Assembly (NCBI GenBank): GCA_902497145.1
Contig: CABVDR010000093.1
Coordinates: forward strand, 1 to 7,645
DNA from: an uncultured Oscillospiraceae bacterium
Lineage (GTDB): Bacteria > Bacillota > Clostridia > Oscillospirales > Oscillospiraceae
DNA: 7,645 bases
Direction of reading: 5' to 3'
Shown: positions 1 to 6,470 of the stretch, in pieces
Numbering within the stretch: position 1 is the first letter of the stretch
How the letters are laid out: each line of letters opens with the position of its first letter
Program-made: the position numbers and the translations under genes
The notes under the pieces: generated by a model
Seen by the model: the letters and a program-made list of their open reading frames with translations, nothing else
Databases searched by the model: none
What the model was told of the DNA's origin: nothing

Positions 1-813
1 CTTGCCGTAGGAGTTGACCAGCCCCTGCATCATCATCATGGACAGGGAGACCAGAGACTGCTGGAGCATGGAGGGCAGACCGATCTGGGCGATGCGCCGC
101 ACGGCGGTCATGTGGAACAGAGGCACTTTTTCGTTCTCCCGTCCCTCCTCGCAGGGCAGGCGCTTCATTCGACGATACATTACGACGAGAGAGGCCACCG
201 CGCAGATGCCCTGAGCGATGAGAGTGGCCCAGGCCACCCCGGCTACCCGCATGTCAAACTGGATGACAAACAACAGATCCAGCACAATGTTTGTCAGGCT
301 GGAGATCATCAGGAAGACCAGGGGGGTCTTACTGTCCCCCTGGGCGTTGTAGATGCCGTTTAGGGTATTGTACAAAAACAGGAACACCGCGCCCCCGAAG
401 TAGATCTGCAGGTACAGCTCCGAGTCGGCCATAATGTCCGGGTCGGTGCCCAGCAGCTGGAGCAGGGGACCGGCAAACAGGGTGCCCAGGCCCATGATGA
501 TGAGACCCAGTACGCTCAGGGAGATGATGGCGGTGGAGATGGTGGACTTCATTTCATGGATGCGCCCCGCACCAAACAGCTGGGACACCACCACGTTGCA
601 GCCCATGGACAATCCCGAGGCCACTGCCACCGACAAAAATACAATGGGGAACGAGGAACCCACCGCCGCCACGGCGTCCTCGCCCACGAACTTGCCTACC
701 ACCGCCGTGTCTACCATGTTGTAGAGCTGCTGAAACAGGTTGCCCGCCACCATGGGCAGGGCAAAGAAAAACAGCAGCGGCAGGGGTTTTCCTTCCGTCA
801 GATTTTTAACCAT
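1..813 (-). CDS. MATE-family multidrug efflux transporter (3' end beyond window)
   Basis: Likely an inner-membrane antiporter that exports drugs or cationic toxins using a Na+ or H+ gradient. The frame is open from ATG at 813 to the window edge, giving the first 271 residues of a protein that is usually about 450 long. The first half is recognisable as MATE: after a short cytoplasmic N-terminus, residues 28-44 hold QQLYNMVDTAVVGKFVG, the typical end of helix 1. Hydrophobic segments lie near residues 11-32, 49-72, 91-113, 132-152, 164-186 and 189-213, with the second-half repeat beginning near 240. NGIYNAQGDSKTPL at 152-165 is also typical. A charged linker at 214-238 joins the two six-helix bundles. 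AAGGAG at 823-828 lies 9 bases before the ATG. The start overlaps the end of the marR-type gene by 8 bases, so the pair is probably co-transcribed and translationally coupled. The substrate cannot be told from sequence. Confidence 0.93.
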   Translation of the reverse strand, partial: MVKNLTEGKPLPLLFFFALPMVAGNLFQQLYNMVDTAVVGKFVGEDAVAAVGSSFPIVFLSVAVASGLSMGCNVVVSQLFGAGRIHEMKSTISTAIISLSVLGLIIMGLGTLFAGPLLQLLGTDPDIMADSELYLQIYFGGAVFLFLYNTLNGIYNAQGDSKTPLVFLMISSLTNIVLDLLFVIQFDMRVAGVAWATLIAQGICAVASLVVMYRRMKRLPCEEGRENEKVPLFHMTAVRRIAQIGLPSMLQQSLVSLSMMMMQGLVNSYGK

Positions 814-1237
814 GCTCCTTCTCTCCTTGCTTAAATTCCATGACATGTTCCGTCATCCGGGTAAATAAAGCGGTAAAAAGGGCCCGCTCCTCCGGGGAGA
901 ACCCCTGAAAGCAGACCTCGTCCCACTCCTCCACCGCCTTTTGAATGGTGTCCGCCAGGACCAGACCGTCCGGGGTAGCGGACACCAGCTTTTCCCGGCG
1001 GCAGCGGTCGCTCACCGTCCGCTCTACCAGACCCAGCTCCTCCAGCCGGCCCAGAGCCCGGGCTACCGCCCCTTTGTCCAGCACCAGCTGCACCACCAGA
1101 TCCTCCTGGCGGGTCTGGCCCTGACGGCCCAGGGCCCGCAGAAGCATCCCCTCTACGGTGGACAGGCCCAGCACCCCCATCCGGTCCCGGTAATACTGCC
1201 GCTCCAGGCGGCGAAACACATCCTTGCGGTCCTGCAA
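806..1237 (-). CDS. MarR-family transcriptional regulator
   Basis: A 143-residue winged helix-turn-helix protein, the normal size for MarR repressors, which act as dimers and are released from DNA by small-molecule ligands. Residues 25-50 (LSTVEGMLLRALGRQGQTRQEDLVVQ) match the first DNA-binding helices. Residues 53-73 (LDKGAVARALGRLEELGLVER) are the recognition helix and following helix. Residues 74-91 form the wing, including the conserved D77-x-R79 and R81 pattern. The N- and C-terminal helices should form the dimer interface. The start is TTG at 1237, chosen because AAGGAGGA lies just upstream with 7 bases after AGGAGG; the next in-frame ATG (residue 20) would cut off the first dimerisation helix. 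It precedes and overlaps the MATE pump gene, so local control of that pump is the natural inference. Two palindromes directly upstream are candidate binding sites. The inducing ligand is unknown. Confidence 0.92.
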   Translation of the reverse strand: MQDRKDVFRRLERQYYRDRMGVLGLSTVEGMLLRALGRQGQTRQEDLVVQLVLDKGAVARALGRLEELGLVERTVSDRCRREKLVSATPDGLVLADTIQKAVEEWDEVCFQGFSPEERALFTALFTRMTEHVMEFKQGEKEHG

Positions 1238-1243
1238 CCAAAT

Positions 1244-1251
1244 TCCTCCTT
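1244..1251 (-). promoter_or_regulatory. Ribosome binding site of the marR-type gene
   Basis: On the minus strand this reads AAGGAGGA, a near-perfect anti-16S match. It is followed after a normal short spacer by TTG at 1237. It is what decides for the TTG start, since no ATG or GTG lies at a suitable distance. Confidence 0.8.
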
Positions 1252-1252
1252 C

Positions 1253-1267
1253 GTTGCAAGTGTCAAC
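1253..1267. promoter_or_regulatory. Candidate MarR operator, proximal half of a tandem pair
   Basis: GTTG-N7-CAAC inverted repeat lying immediately upstream of the marR ribosome binding site. It is the weaker copy: the outer four bases of each arm match, but the fifth does not. It has the same length and outer bases as the palindrome at 1269-1283, one base away. MarR proteins commonly bind 15-20 base palindromes over their own promoter, so repressor binding here is inferred. No binding can be shown from sequence. Confidence 0.5.
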
Positions 1268-1268
1268 G

Positions 1269-1283
1269 GTTGTATTTTACAAC
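1269..1283. promoter_or_regulatory. Candidate MarR operator, distal and stronger copy
   Basis: Perfect inverted repeat GTTGTA-TTT-TACAAC, 15 bases with 6-base arms. AT-rich palindromes with TTGTA/TACAA arms are typical of MarR-type operators in Firmicutes. On the minus strand it contains TAAAAT (1274-1279), a possible -10 element, which would put the transcription start near 1267 and give a leader of about 30 bases. No good -35 hexamer is visible 17 bases further upstream, so the promoter itself is uncertain. A protein bound here would block RNA polymerase and so autoregulate marR and the pump. Confidence 0.6.
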
Positions 1284-1326
1284 GATTCGCTTGCCGCCGC
1301 TATCCGCAAAATAAACAAAATAGGAC

Positions 1327-1361
1327 AAAAAAGGGGCGCACTTTTTCCAAAGTGCGCCCCT
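1327..1361 (-). terminator. Intrinsic terminator downstream of the MBL-fold gene
   Basis: A perfect 13-base-pair stem (1332-1344 with 1349-1361, arms AGGGGCGCACTTT and AAAGTGCGCCCCT) with a 4-base loop. On the minus strand it is followed by a run of about six T (1327-1332). It begins 14 bases after the stop codon of the MBL-fold gene, so it ends the mnmG-MBL transcript and insulates the marR-MATE unit from it. Confidence 0.93.
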
Positions 1362-1375
1362 GAGGCAAAAAAGAG

Positions 1376-2269
1376 TTATTTCGGACGGCAAAAGACCACG
1401 GTGCCGTCCTGGGTCTTCATGACCAGGTCGCCCCGGTCCACCAAAAACTCCAGGAAGAAGCGGACATTGCGCTCAAAGCGCAGGGCCCGGCGGGGTTTTT
1501 GGGTCAAAATCTGGTGATACTGGCACACGGCCTGGCACACCTCGCTGGCGGTCATGGGCCGGGTGACCAGGTTGTAGACCTCCCGGGTGCGCAGAAGGGC
1601 CAGCTGCTGGTTCTGGTCAATGAGCTGGTCCAGTTCCGAGCCGGGACAGACGCCCCGGTGGGCCATGATGAGGTAGTCCCAGGAGAAGCCCCGCAGCTTC
1701 TCCCGGCTGTCCATGCCCATCTGGTGGGACAGGCAGTAGGGCAGCTTGGAGTCCATCATCTCCTGGGAGAGGAGAGCGTCCGCGGCGTAGCACACATTGT
1801 CCGGGGTGACCGTACACACGTGGCCCGCCGAGTGGCCGGGGGTGTGGAGGATGGTAAACTCCGCCCCGGCAAAGGAGAAGGGGCCGTCCTGGGCGGGGAT
1901 GATCACATCGGGAGTGTGGATGAGGTTGGAGGACTCCCGCTGCACCATGTTGGGGGGAAGAAGCAGGAAATAGCACTTGAGAGACAGCAGGCTGGCGCAC
2001 ATCCCAGCCTCCTGGACGGTGAGGGCCACGGGGATGTGGTACTTCTCCTGAAAGTAGCGGTTGCTGCCTGCGTGGTCAATGTGGGCGTGGGAGCAGAGAA
2101 TGCCCGCCGGAGTGAGCCCGGCTTCCAGCAGGGTGTTCTCAATGTCCTCCCGTTCGTATTCCAGTCCGGTGTCCAGCAGGATGCAGGTGTTGTTTTCCAG
2201 GCGGTAGAGGGGGATGAGCTCAAACCCCTCCAGCACCCAGGTGTTTCCTTTTACTTGGGTCAGTTTCAT
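1376..2269 (-). CDS. Metallo-beta-lactamase-fold hydrolase
   Basis: A 297-residue member of the MBL-fold superfamily, related in layout to glyoxalase II-like hydrolases and probably cytoplasmic (no signal peptide). The metal-binding set is complete: HAHIDH at 61-66 (H61, H63, D65, H66), H146 in TPGHSAGH, D164 in AADAL and H204 in MAHRG. This predicts a two-metal active site able to hydrolyse an ester, thioester or similar bond; the substrate cannot be told. Residues 205-297 form a helical tail after the core. The chosen ATG at 2269 follows GGGAGG. An in-frame ATG at 2281 would add four residues but lies ahead of that binding site. The gene begins 15 bases after the mnmG stop with no visible promoter between, so it is probably transcribed from the mnmG promoter, and a strong terminator follows it. 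No functional link to tRNA modification is evident. Confidence 0.9.
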   Translation of the reverse strand: MKLTQVKGNTWVLEGFELIPLYRLENNTCILLDTGLEYEREDIENTLLEAGLTPAGILCSHAHIDHAGSNRYFQEKYHIPVALTVQEAGMCASLLSLKCYFLLLPPNMVQRESSNLIHTPDVIIPAQDGPFSFAGAEFTILHTPGHSAGHVCTVTPDNVCYAADALLSQEMMDSKLPYCLSHQMGMDSREKLRGFSWDYLIMAHRGVCPGSELDQLIDQNQQLALLRTREVYNLVTRPMTASEVCQAVCQYHQILTQKPRRALRFERNVRFFLEFLVDRGDLVMKTQDGTVVFCRPK

Positions 2270-2273
2270 AGTT

Positions 2274-2279
2274 CCTCCC
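2274..2279 (-). promoter_or_regulatory. Ribosome binding site of the MBL-fold gene
   Basis: GGGAGG on the minus strand, 4 bases before ATG at 2269. It decides for that start over the ATG at 2281, which overlaps this site and has only the end of mnmG upstream. Confidence 0.65.
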
Positions 2280-2284
2280 ATCCG

Positions 2285-4156
2285 TTATGTGCGCTGTTTC
2301 AAATAGACCATCAGTACCGCCACGTCCGCCGGGGACACGCCGGATACCCGGCTGGCCTGTCCCAGGTTCAAAGGACGAATGTGCTGCAATTTCTGCCGGG
2401 CCTCCAGGCGCAGACCCTGGATGGCTTCATAGTCGGTGTCGGGGGGCAGGGGAAAGCCCTCCAGCTTTTTCATCTCCTCCACCTGGCGCAGCTGGCGCTG
2501 GATGTACCCCTGGTATTTAATGGCGATCTCCACCGCCTGGGTGACCTCGGGAGAAAGCTCCGGGCGGTCCGGGTCGAAGGGGGCGAGGGCTTCATAGCTT
2601 ACCGGCGGGCGGCGGAGCAGGTCGCTGAGCCGTGCCCCGTTCTGTACGGGAGCCTGGCCCAGCCCGGTAAGAAAGTCGTCCAGAGCGGGGGAGGGGGCCA
2701 CGCCAGTGTGCTCCAGGCGTTTGCACTCCCGGTCCACAGCGGCGTATTTGGCCTGCACCGCCTCCAGCTGCTCCTTGGGGACCAGCCCCAGGGCATAGCC
2801 CAGAGGGGTGAGGCGCTGGTCGGCATTGTCCTGGCGGTGGAGCAGGCGGTACTCGGTGCGGGAGGTCATCATGCGGTAGGGCTCGTTGGTGCCCTTGGTG
2901 ACCAGATCGTCGATGAGAACCCCAATGTACCCCTGGTCCCGGCCCAGGATAAAGGGCTCTTTGCCCTGGATTTTCAGGGCGGCGTTGACCCCGGCCACAA
3001 AGCCCTGGACGGCGGCCTCCTCATAGCCGGAGGAGCCGTTAAACTGTCCCGCCCCGTATAGGCCGGGGACGGTCTTCACCTCCAGAGTGGCCAGCAGCTG
3101 GGTGGGGTCAATGCAGTCGTACTCGATGGCGTAGGCCGCCCGGGTCATCTCCGCCTGCTCCAGGCCGGGGATGGTGTGGAGCATCTCGATCTGCACCTGC
3201 TCGGGCAGGGAGGAGGAGAAGCCCTGGATGTACAGCTCCTCCGTGTCCAGGCCCATGGGCTCCACAAAGAGCTGATGGCGCTCCTTGTCGGGGAAGCGGA
3301 CGATTTTCGTCTCAATGGAGGGACAGTACCGGGGACCCACCCCCTCGATGGTGCCGTCGTAGAGGGGCGAGCGGTCCAGATTGGCCCGGATAATGTCGTG
3401 GGTCTTCTCATTGGTGTAGGTGAGGTAGCACACCGCCCGGTTTTTCGGGTGTTCGTGGGTGGCGAAGGAGAAGGGCTGGGCATCCGGGTCCCCCTCCTGA
3501 AGCTCCATTTTGGAAAAATCCACGCTGCGGGCGTTCACCCGGGGCGGGGTGCCCGTCTTGAAGCGGCGGATGGATACCCCCAGCTCCAGAAGAGACTGGG
3601 TGAGGGGGAGGGCGGCGGCTAAGCCGTCCGGGCCGGAGTCCCGCACCACCTCGCCCACAATGGTGCGGCCGCCCAGGTAGGTGCCGGTGGCAATAATAGC
3701 TGCCTTCACGGCAAACACCGCCCCGGTGTGGGTGACCACGGCGGAGACCGCGCCGTTTTCGGTGCGGATAGCTACCACCTCGGCCTGCTTCACCCACAGG
3801 TTCTCCTGCCGCTCCAGGGTGTGCTTCATGATCTTCTGGTACTCCCGACGGTCGGCCTGAGCCCGCAAAGACCACACCGCCGGGCCTTTGCCCCGGTTGA
3901 GGATGCGGTATTGGATGCAGGCCTTGTCGGCGGCCCGGCCCATCTCGCCCCCCAGGGCGTCCAACTCCCGCACCAGGTGGCCCTTGCCCGTGCCGCCGAT
4001 GGCGGGGTTGCAGGGCATGTTGCCCACCGCGTCCAGGTTGATGGTAAAACATACCGTGCGCAGTCCCATGCGGGCGGCGGCAAGGGCTGCTTCGATGCCC
4101 GCGTGGCCCGCGCCAATCACGGCAATATCATATTGTCCAGCGTCGTAATAGGTCAT
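2285..4156 (-). CDS. mnmG: tRNA uridine-5-carboxymethylaminomethyl(34) synthesis enzyme MnmG (GidA)
   Basis: FAD-dependent enzyme that, in complex with the GTPase MnmE, installs the (carboxymethyl)aminomethyl group on wobble uridine 34 of tRNAs reading two-codon families, using methylene-tetrahydrofolate. At 623 residues it is full length for the family. Visible landmarks are the dinucleotide-binding GAGHAG at 15-20, conserved C49 in NMPCNPAIGGTGKGH, RFKTGTPPR at 198-206, the family signature GPRYCPSIETK at 274-284 with conserved C278, the FAD-contact motif AGQFNGSSGYEEAAVQG at 369-385, and EYRLLHRQDNAD at 435-446. The C-terminal helical domain expected to bind MnmE and tRNA ends in LGQASRVSGVSPADV at 598-612. 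The ATG at 4156 places the glycine motif at the usual distance. An upstream in-frame TTG (4198) would add 14 unrelated residues. The ribosome binding site is weak (GAGA-type). The usual neighbours mnmE and rsmG are not beside it here. Confidence 0.97.
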   Translation of the reverse strand: MTYYDAGQYDIAVIGAGHAGIEAALAAARMGLRTVCFTINLDAVGNMPCNPAIGGTGKGHLVRELDALGGEMGRAADKACIQYRILNRGKGPAVWSLRAQADRREYQKIMKHTLERQENLWVKQAEVVAIRTENGAVSAVVTHTGAVFAVKAAIIATGTYLGGRTIVGEVVRDSGPDGLAAALPLTQSLLELGVSIRRFKTGTPPRVNARSVDFSKMELQEGDPDAQPFSFATHEHPKNRAVCYLTYTNEKTHDIIRANLDRSPLYDGTIEGVGPRYCPSIETKIVRFPDKERHQLFVEPMGLDTEELYIQGFSSSLPEQVQIEMLHTIPGLEQAEMTRAAYAIEYDCIDPTQLLATLEVKTVPGLYGAGQFNGSSGYEEAAVQGFVAGVNAALKIQGKEPFILGRDQGYIGVLIDDLVTKGTNEPYRMMTSRTEYRLLHRQDNADQRLTPLGYALGLVPKEQLEAVQAKYAAVDRECKRLEHTGVAPSPALDDFLTGLGQAPVQNGARLSDLLRRPPVSYEALAPFDPDRPELSPEVTQAVEIAIKYQGYIQRQLRQVEEMKKLEGFPLPPDTDYEAIQGLRLEARQKLQHIRPLNLGQASRVSGVSPADVAVLMVYLKQRT

Positions 4157-4210
4157 AAGTTCGTCTCTTTTCTCTCCGCAGAGCGGGGGAAACCCCAAAA
4201 TAACTCCCGT

Positions 4211-4239
4211 ATTTTATCACGTTTTTCCCCGGCGGACAA
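4211..4239 (-). promoter_or_regulatory. Predicted sigma-A promoter for mnmG
   Basis: On the minus strand, TTGTCC (4234-4239) is separated by 17 bases from TAAAAT (4211-4216). The -10 is preceded by TG one base away, giving an extended -10 (TGA-TAAAAT). Spacing is ideal. Transcription would start near 4204, leaving a leader of roughly 47 bases before the ATG at 4156, and would also serve the downstream MBL-fold gene. Confidence 0.7.
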
Positions 4240-4276
4240 GGGCTTGGGGGTCCAGAGTGGGGGTGTGCTTTTCCAC

Positions 4277-4292
4277 TTGTGCCTTTGCACAA
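4277..4292. repeat. Perfect inverted repeat at the recJ promoter
   Basis: TTGTGC-CTTT-GCACAA, 6-base arms around a 4-base centre. It covers the -35 position and the upstream half of the spacer of the recJ promoter. It could be a regulator's operator. It has no T-run suited to a terminator, and it does not match the LexA-type GAAC-N4-GTTC pattern. The binding protein, if any, is unknown. Confidence 0.5.
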
Positions 4293-4306
4293 AAATATGG
4301 TATAAT
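4277..4306 (+). promoter_or_regulatory. Predicted sigma-A promoter for recJ
   Basis: Consensus -10 TATAAT at 4301-4306 with an upstream TG at 4298-4299, a strong extended -10. The -35 is weaker: TTGTGC at 4277-4282 with an 18-base spacer. TTGCAC at 4285 is closer to consensus but lies only 10 bases away, too near. Transcription would start near 4313, about 50 bases before the recJ start codon. The recJ and rel genes are likely expressed from here. Confidence 0.8.
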
Positions 4307-4317
4307 AAAGAGTAATA

Positions 4318-4340
4318 CTGCCGCAGTGTGCCCGCGGCAG
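4318..4340 (+). other. Stem-loop in the recJ leader
   Basis: CTGCCGC (4318-4324) pairs with GCGGCAG (4334-4340), a 7-base-pair GC-rich stem with a 9-base loop. It starts about 5 bases after the predicted transcription start and ends 5 bases before the recJ ribosome binding site. It lacks a following T-run, so it is not a terminator. It may stabilise the 5' end of the message or affect translation. Confidence 0.45.
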
Positions 4341-4345
4341 GGTGG

Positions 4346-4352
4346 AAGGAGG
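4346..4352 (+). promoter_or_regulatory. Ribosome binding site of recJ
   Basis: AAGGAGG, continuing into TGA, ends 9 bases before GTG at 4362. It fixes GTG as the start codon; the first in-frame ATG is residue 8. Confidence 0.8.
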
Positions 4353-4361
4353 TGACCGCCG

Positions 4362-6425
4362 GTGAAGTACAAAGAGTGGAAGATGCCCTCGGGCAGCCCC
4401 AAGGCCCGTCAGGCGTTGGAGGCAGCGGGGATTCCGCCTCTGCTGGCGGCCATTTTGTCCGCCCGTGGGATCACTCAGCCAGACCAGGCCAGGCAGCTGC
4501 TCACCCCCCGGGCAGAGCCGGTGCTGGACCCTATGCTGCTGCGGGATATGGACCGGGCGGCGGCGCGGGTGCGCCGGGCTTTGGAGACGAGAGAGCACCT
4601 GGCGGTCTACGGGGACTATGACGTGGACGGTATCACCTCCACCTGCCTGCTCACCGACTGCCTGCGGAGCATGGGGGGACAGGTGACCCCCTACATTCCC
4701 GACCGGCTGGAGGAGGGGTACGGCCTCAATCTGGAGGCCATCCAGACCCTGGCCGCCCAGGGGGTGACCCTCATTGTCACCGTGGACTGCGGCATCACCG
4801 CCGTGGAGGAAGTAAACTTTGCCCGGAGCCTTGGGGTGGATGTGGTGGTCACCGACCACCACGAGTGCAAGGACCCTCTGCCCGCCGCCGCGGCGGTGGT
4901 GGATCCCCATCGCTCCGACTGTCCCTACCCCTTCAAGGGGCTGGCCGGCGTGGGGGTGGCCCTGAAGCTGGCCATGGCCGTGGCTGGGCCGGAGAAGGGG
5001 CGGCAGGTGTTTGAGGACTACGCCGATCTGGCCGCCGTAGGCACGGTGGCCGACGTGATGCCCATGACGGGAGAGAACCGCACCATTGTCCAGGCCGGTC
5101 TGGCTGCCCTGGCCCACCCCAAGCGGCTGGGTCTGGCCCAGCTTATCCAGGAGGCGGGGCTGGGAGACCGCCCCCTCACCTCCGTGTCCATCGGCTATAC
5201 CCTGGCTCCCCGCATCAATGCCGCCGGGCGTATGGGCAAGGCGGCCCTGGCCGGGGAACTGCTGCTTACGAACTCCCCCCAGCGGGCCCAGCAGCTGGCC
5301 CAGGAGCTGTGTCAGCTCAACCGGGAGCGGCAGAGCATCGAGGGGGAGATCTTTCAGGAGAGCATCCAGCGCCTGGACCACCAGCCCCAGCAGGGGGCCA
5401 TCGTCCTGGCCGACCGGGAATGGCACCAGGGGGTGGTGGGCATCGTGGCCTCCCGCCTGAGCGAGAAGTACGGCTGCCCCACCTTTATGATCTGCCTGGA
5501 CCAGGGGATGGGCAAGGGTTCCTGCCGCTCCTGGGGCGGCATTAACCTCTTCGAGCTGCTGATGAACTGCGGCGACCTGCTGGAGGGCTTCGGCGGCCAC
5601 GCTTTGGCCGCGGGCTTCGTGGTGCGGGAGGAGAACATTCCCGCCCTGGCCCAGCGCTTGCGCCAGGGGGTACTGGACCAGCAGGCGGGGCAGGAGCCCC
5701 CCTCGGTGCTGGAGACCGACGGCATTGTCCAGCCACAGCAGCTGGATGTGGCCTCGGTGGAGGCCCTGGACGCCCTGGAGCCCTGCGGTACCGGCAACCC
5801 CCGCCCGGTACTGGTTCTCACCGGCGCCCATGTCCAGTCCGCCGTGCAGGTGGGCCGGGGCCGGCATTTGAAGCTGCGGCTGGAGGCCCGGGGGAGTGTG
5901 CTGGACGCCATTTTCTTCTCCGCCGACGCTGCCCAGCTGGGGGTGACCCCCGGCTGCCGGGTGGACGTGGCGTTTTATCCCCAAATCAATGAATTCCGCG
6001 GCGTGCGTTCGGTGCAGCTGCAGGTGGTGGATCTCCACCCCGCCCTCACCCGGGCACAGATGGAGCGCTGCGTGTATGAAAAATACCGCCGGGGAGAGCT
6101 GCTCTCCCACGACGAGGCCCAGTCCCTGCTGCCGAGCCGCTCGGAATTTGTCAGCCTGTGGCGCTATCTGGAGCACCAGAGCGCCGGGAGCGGCGCCCTG
6201 GAGGACTCCCTGGCCCGCATCACCCGCAGCGTGGCCCACTCCAGCGGCCAGCGGGAGCTGCCCAACCACACCCGCATCTGCCTGGAGGTGATGCAGGAGC
6301 GGGGGCTCATCTCCCTGAGCGGCCAGGCCGGGCGGGTGCACATCACACTGCACCGGCTGGAGCATAAGGTGGACCTGGAGGCGTCGGAGATTCTGCGCCG
6401 CCTGCGCTCCGCCCTGCAGGAGTAG
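4362..6425 (+). CDS. recJ: Single-stranded-DNA-specific 5'-3' exonuclease RecJ
   Basis: RecJ degrades single-stranded DNA from 5' ends in recombination repair (RecF-type pathway), mismatch repair and stalled-fork processing, using Mn2+ or Mg2+. The DHH phosphoesterase core carries the metal-binding motifs: DYDVD at 85-89, D142 in VDCGITA, DHH at 165-167 and D231 in AVGTVAD. RINAAGRMG at 284-292 is the family's conserved arginine/asparagine motif. The DHHA1 part includes SCRSWGG (387-393) and GGHALAAGF (411-419), the substrate-binding glycine-rich loop. An OB-fold-like segment spans about 450-560, with EPCGTGNP at 473-480 preceding it as in other RecJ proteins. Residues 560-687 form an extra C-terminal region, as seen in Firmicute RecJ proteins. 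At 687 residues it is longer than E. coli RecJ (about 577) and somewhat shorter than the Bacillus protein. GTG start; likely co-transcribed with the following rel gene. Confidence 0.96.
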   Translation: MKYKEWKMPSGSPKARQALEAAGIPPLLAAILSARGITQPDQARQLLTPRAEPVLDPMLLRDMDRAAARVRRALETREHLAVYGDYDVDGITSTCLLTDCLRSMGGQVTPYIPDRLEEGYGLNLEAIQTLAAQGVTLIVTVDCGITAVEEVNFARSLGVDVVVTDHHECKDPLPAAAAVVDPHRSDCPYPFKGLAGVGVALKLAMAVAGPEKGRQVFEDYADLAAVGTVADVMPMTGENRTIVQAGLAALAHPKRLGLAQLIQEAGLGDRPLTSVSIGYTLAPRINAAGRMGKAALAGELLLTNSPQRAQQLAQELCQLNRERQSIEGEIFQESIQRLDHQPQQGAIVLADREWHQGVVGIVASRLSEKYGCPTFMICLDQGMGKGSCRSWGGINLFELLMNCGDLLEGFGGHALAAGFVVREENIPALAQRLRQGVLDQQAGQEPPSVLETDGIVQPQQLDVASVEALDALEPCGTGNPRPVLVLTGAHVQSAVQVGRGRHLKLRLEARGSVLDAIFFSADAAQLGVTPGCRVDVAFYPQINEFRGVRSVQLQVVDLHPALTRAQMERCVYEKYRRGELLSHDEAQSLLPSRSEFVSLWRYLEHQSAGSGALEDSLARITRSVAHSSGQRELPNHTRICLEVMQERGLISLSGQAGRVHITLHRLEHKVDLEASEILRRLRSALQE

Positions 6426-6459
6426 CCCCAGGGGCCTGCTCTGTTACTTTTCGATTGTC

Positions 6460-6465
6460 GAGGTG
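6460..6465 (+). promoter_or_regulatory. Ribosome binding site of rel
   Basis: GAGGTG, 5 bases before the ATG at 6471. The 45-base gap after recJ (6426-6470) holds no clear promoter and no terminator. A GCCCC-A-GGGGC palindrome at 6425-6435 has a one-base centre and no T-run. Confidence 0.65.
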
Positions 6466-6470
6466 ATTCC

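Noticed and set aside
1261..1266. TTGACA on the minus strand upstream of marR as a consensus -35
   Set aside because: A -10 at the correct distance would fall across the ribosome binding site and start codon, where no suitable hexamer exists. The match is part of the palindrome instead.
1499..3061. A 520-codon open frame on the plus strand across the MBL-fold gene and mnmG
   Set aside because: It is a shadow of two real minus-strand genes, has no ribosome binding site and no recognisable domain, and spans their boundary.
4157..4198. Extending mnmG upstream to the in-frame TTG at 4198
   Set aside because: It would add 14 residues absent from the family and begin almost at the predicted transcription start near 4204, leaving no room for a ribosome binding site.
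3728..4315. A 195-codon plus-strand frame from the mnmG 5' end into the intergenic region
   Set aside because: It is antisense to the conserved FAD-binding part of mnmG and runs over both predicted promoters. It shows no family signature.
4128..6365. A 745-codon open frame on the minus strand opposite recJ
   Set aside because: It mirrors recJ codons. In GC-rich genes the antisense frames lack stops. The product is low-complexity (rich in H, G, Q, L) with no family motif, and recJ on the other strand has every expected catalytic motif.
6425..6435. GCCCC-A-GGGGC palindrome right after recJ as a terminator
   Set aside because: The single-base centre cannot form a stable hairpin loop without losing pairs, and no T-run follows. 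rel lies only 35 bases downstream and is probably co-transcribed.
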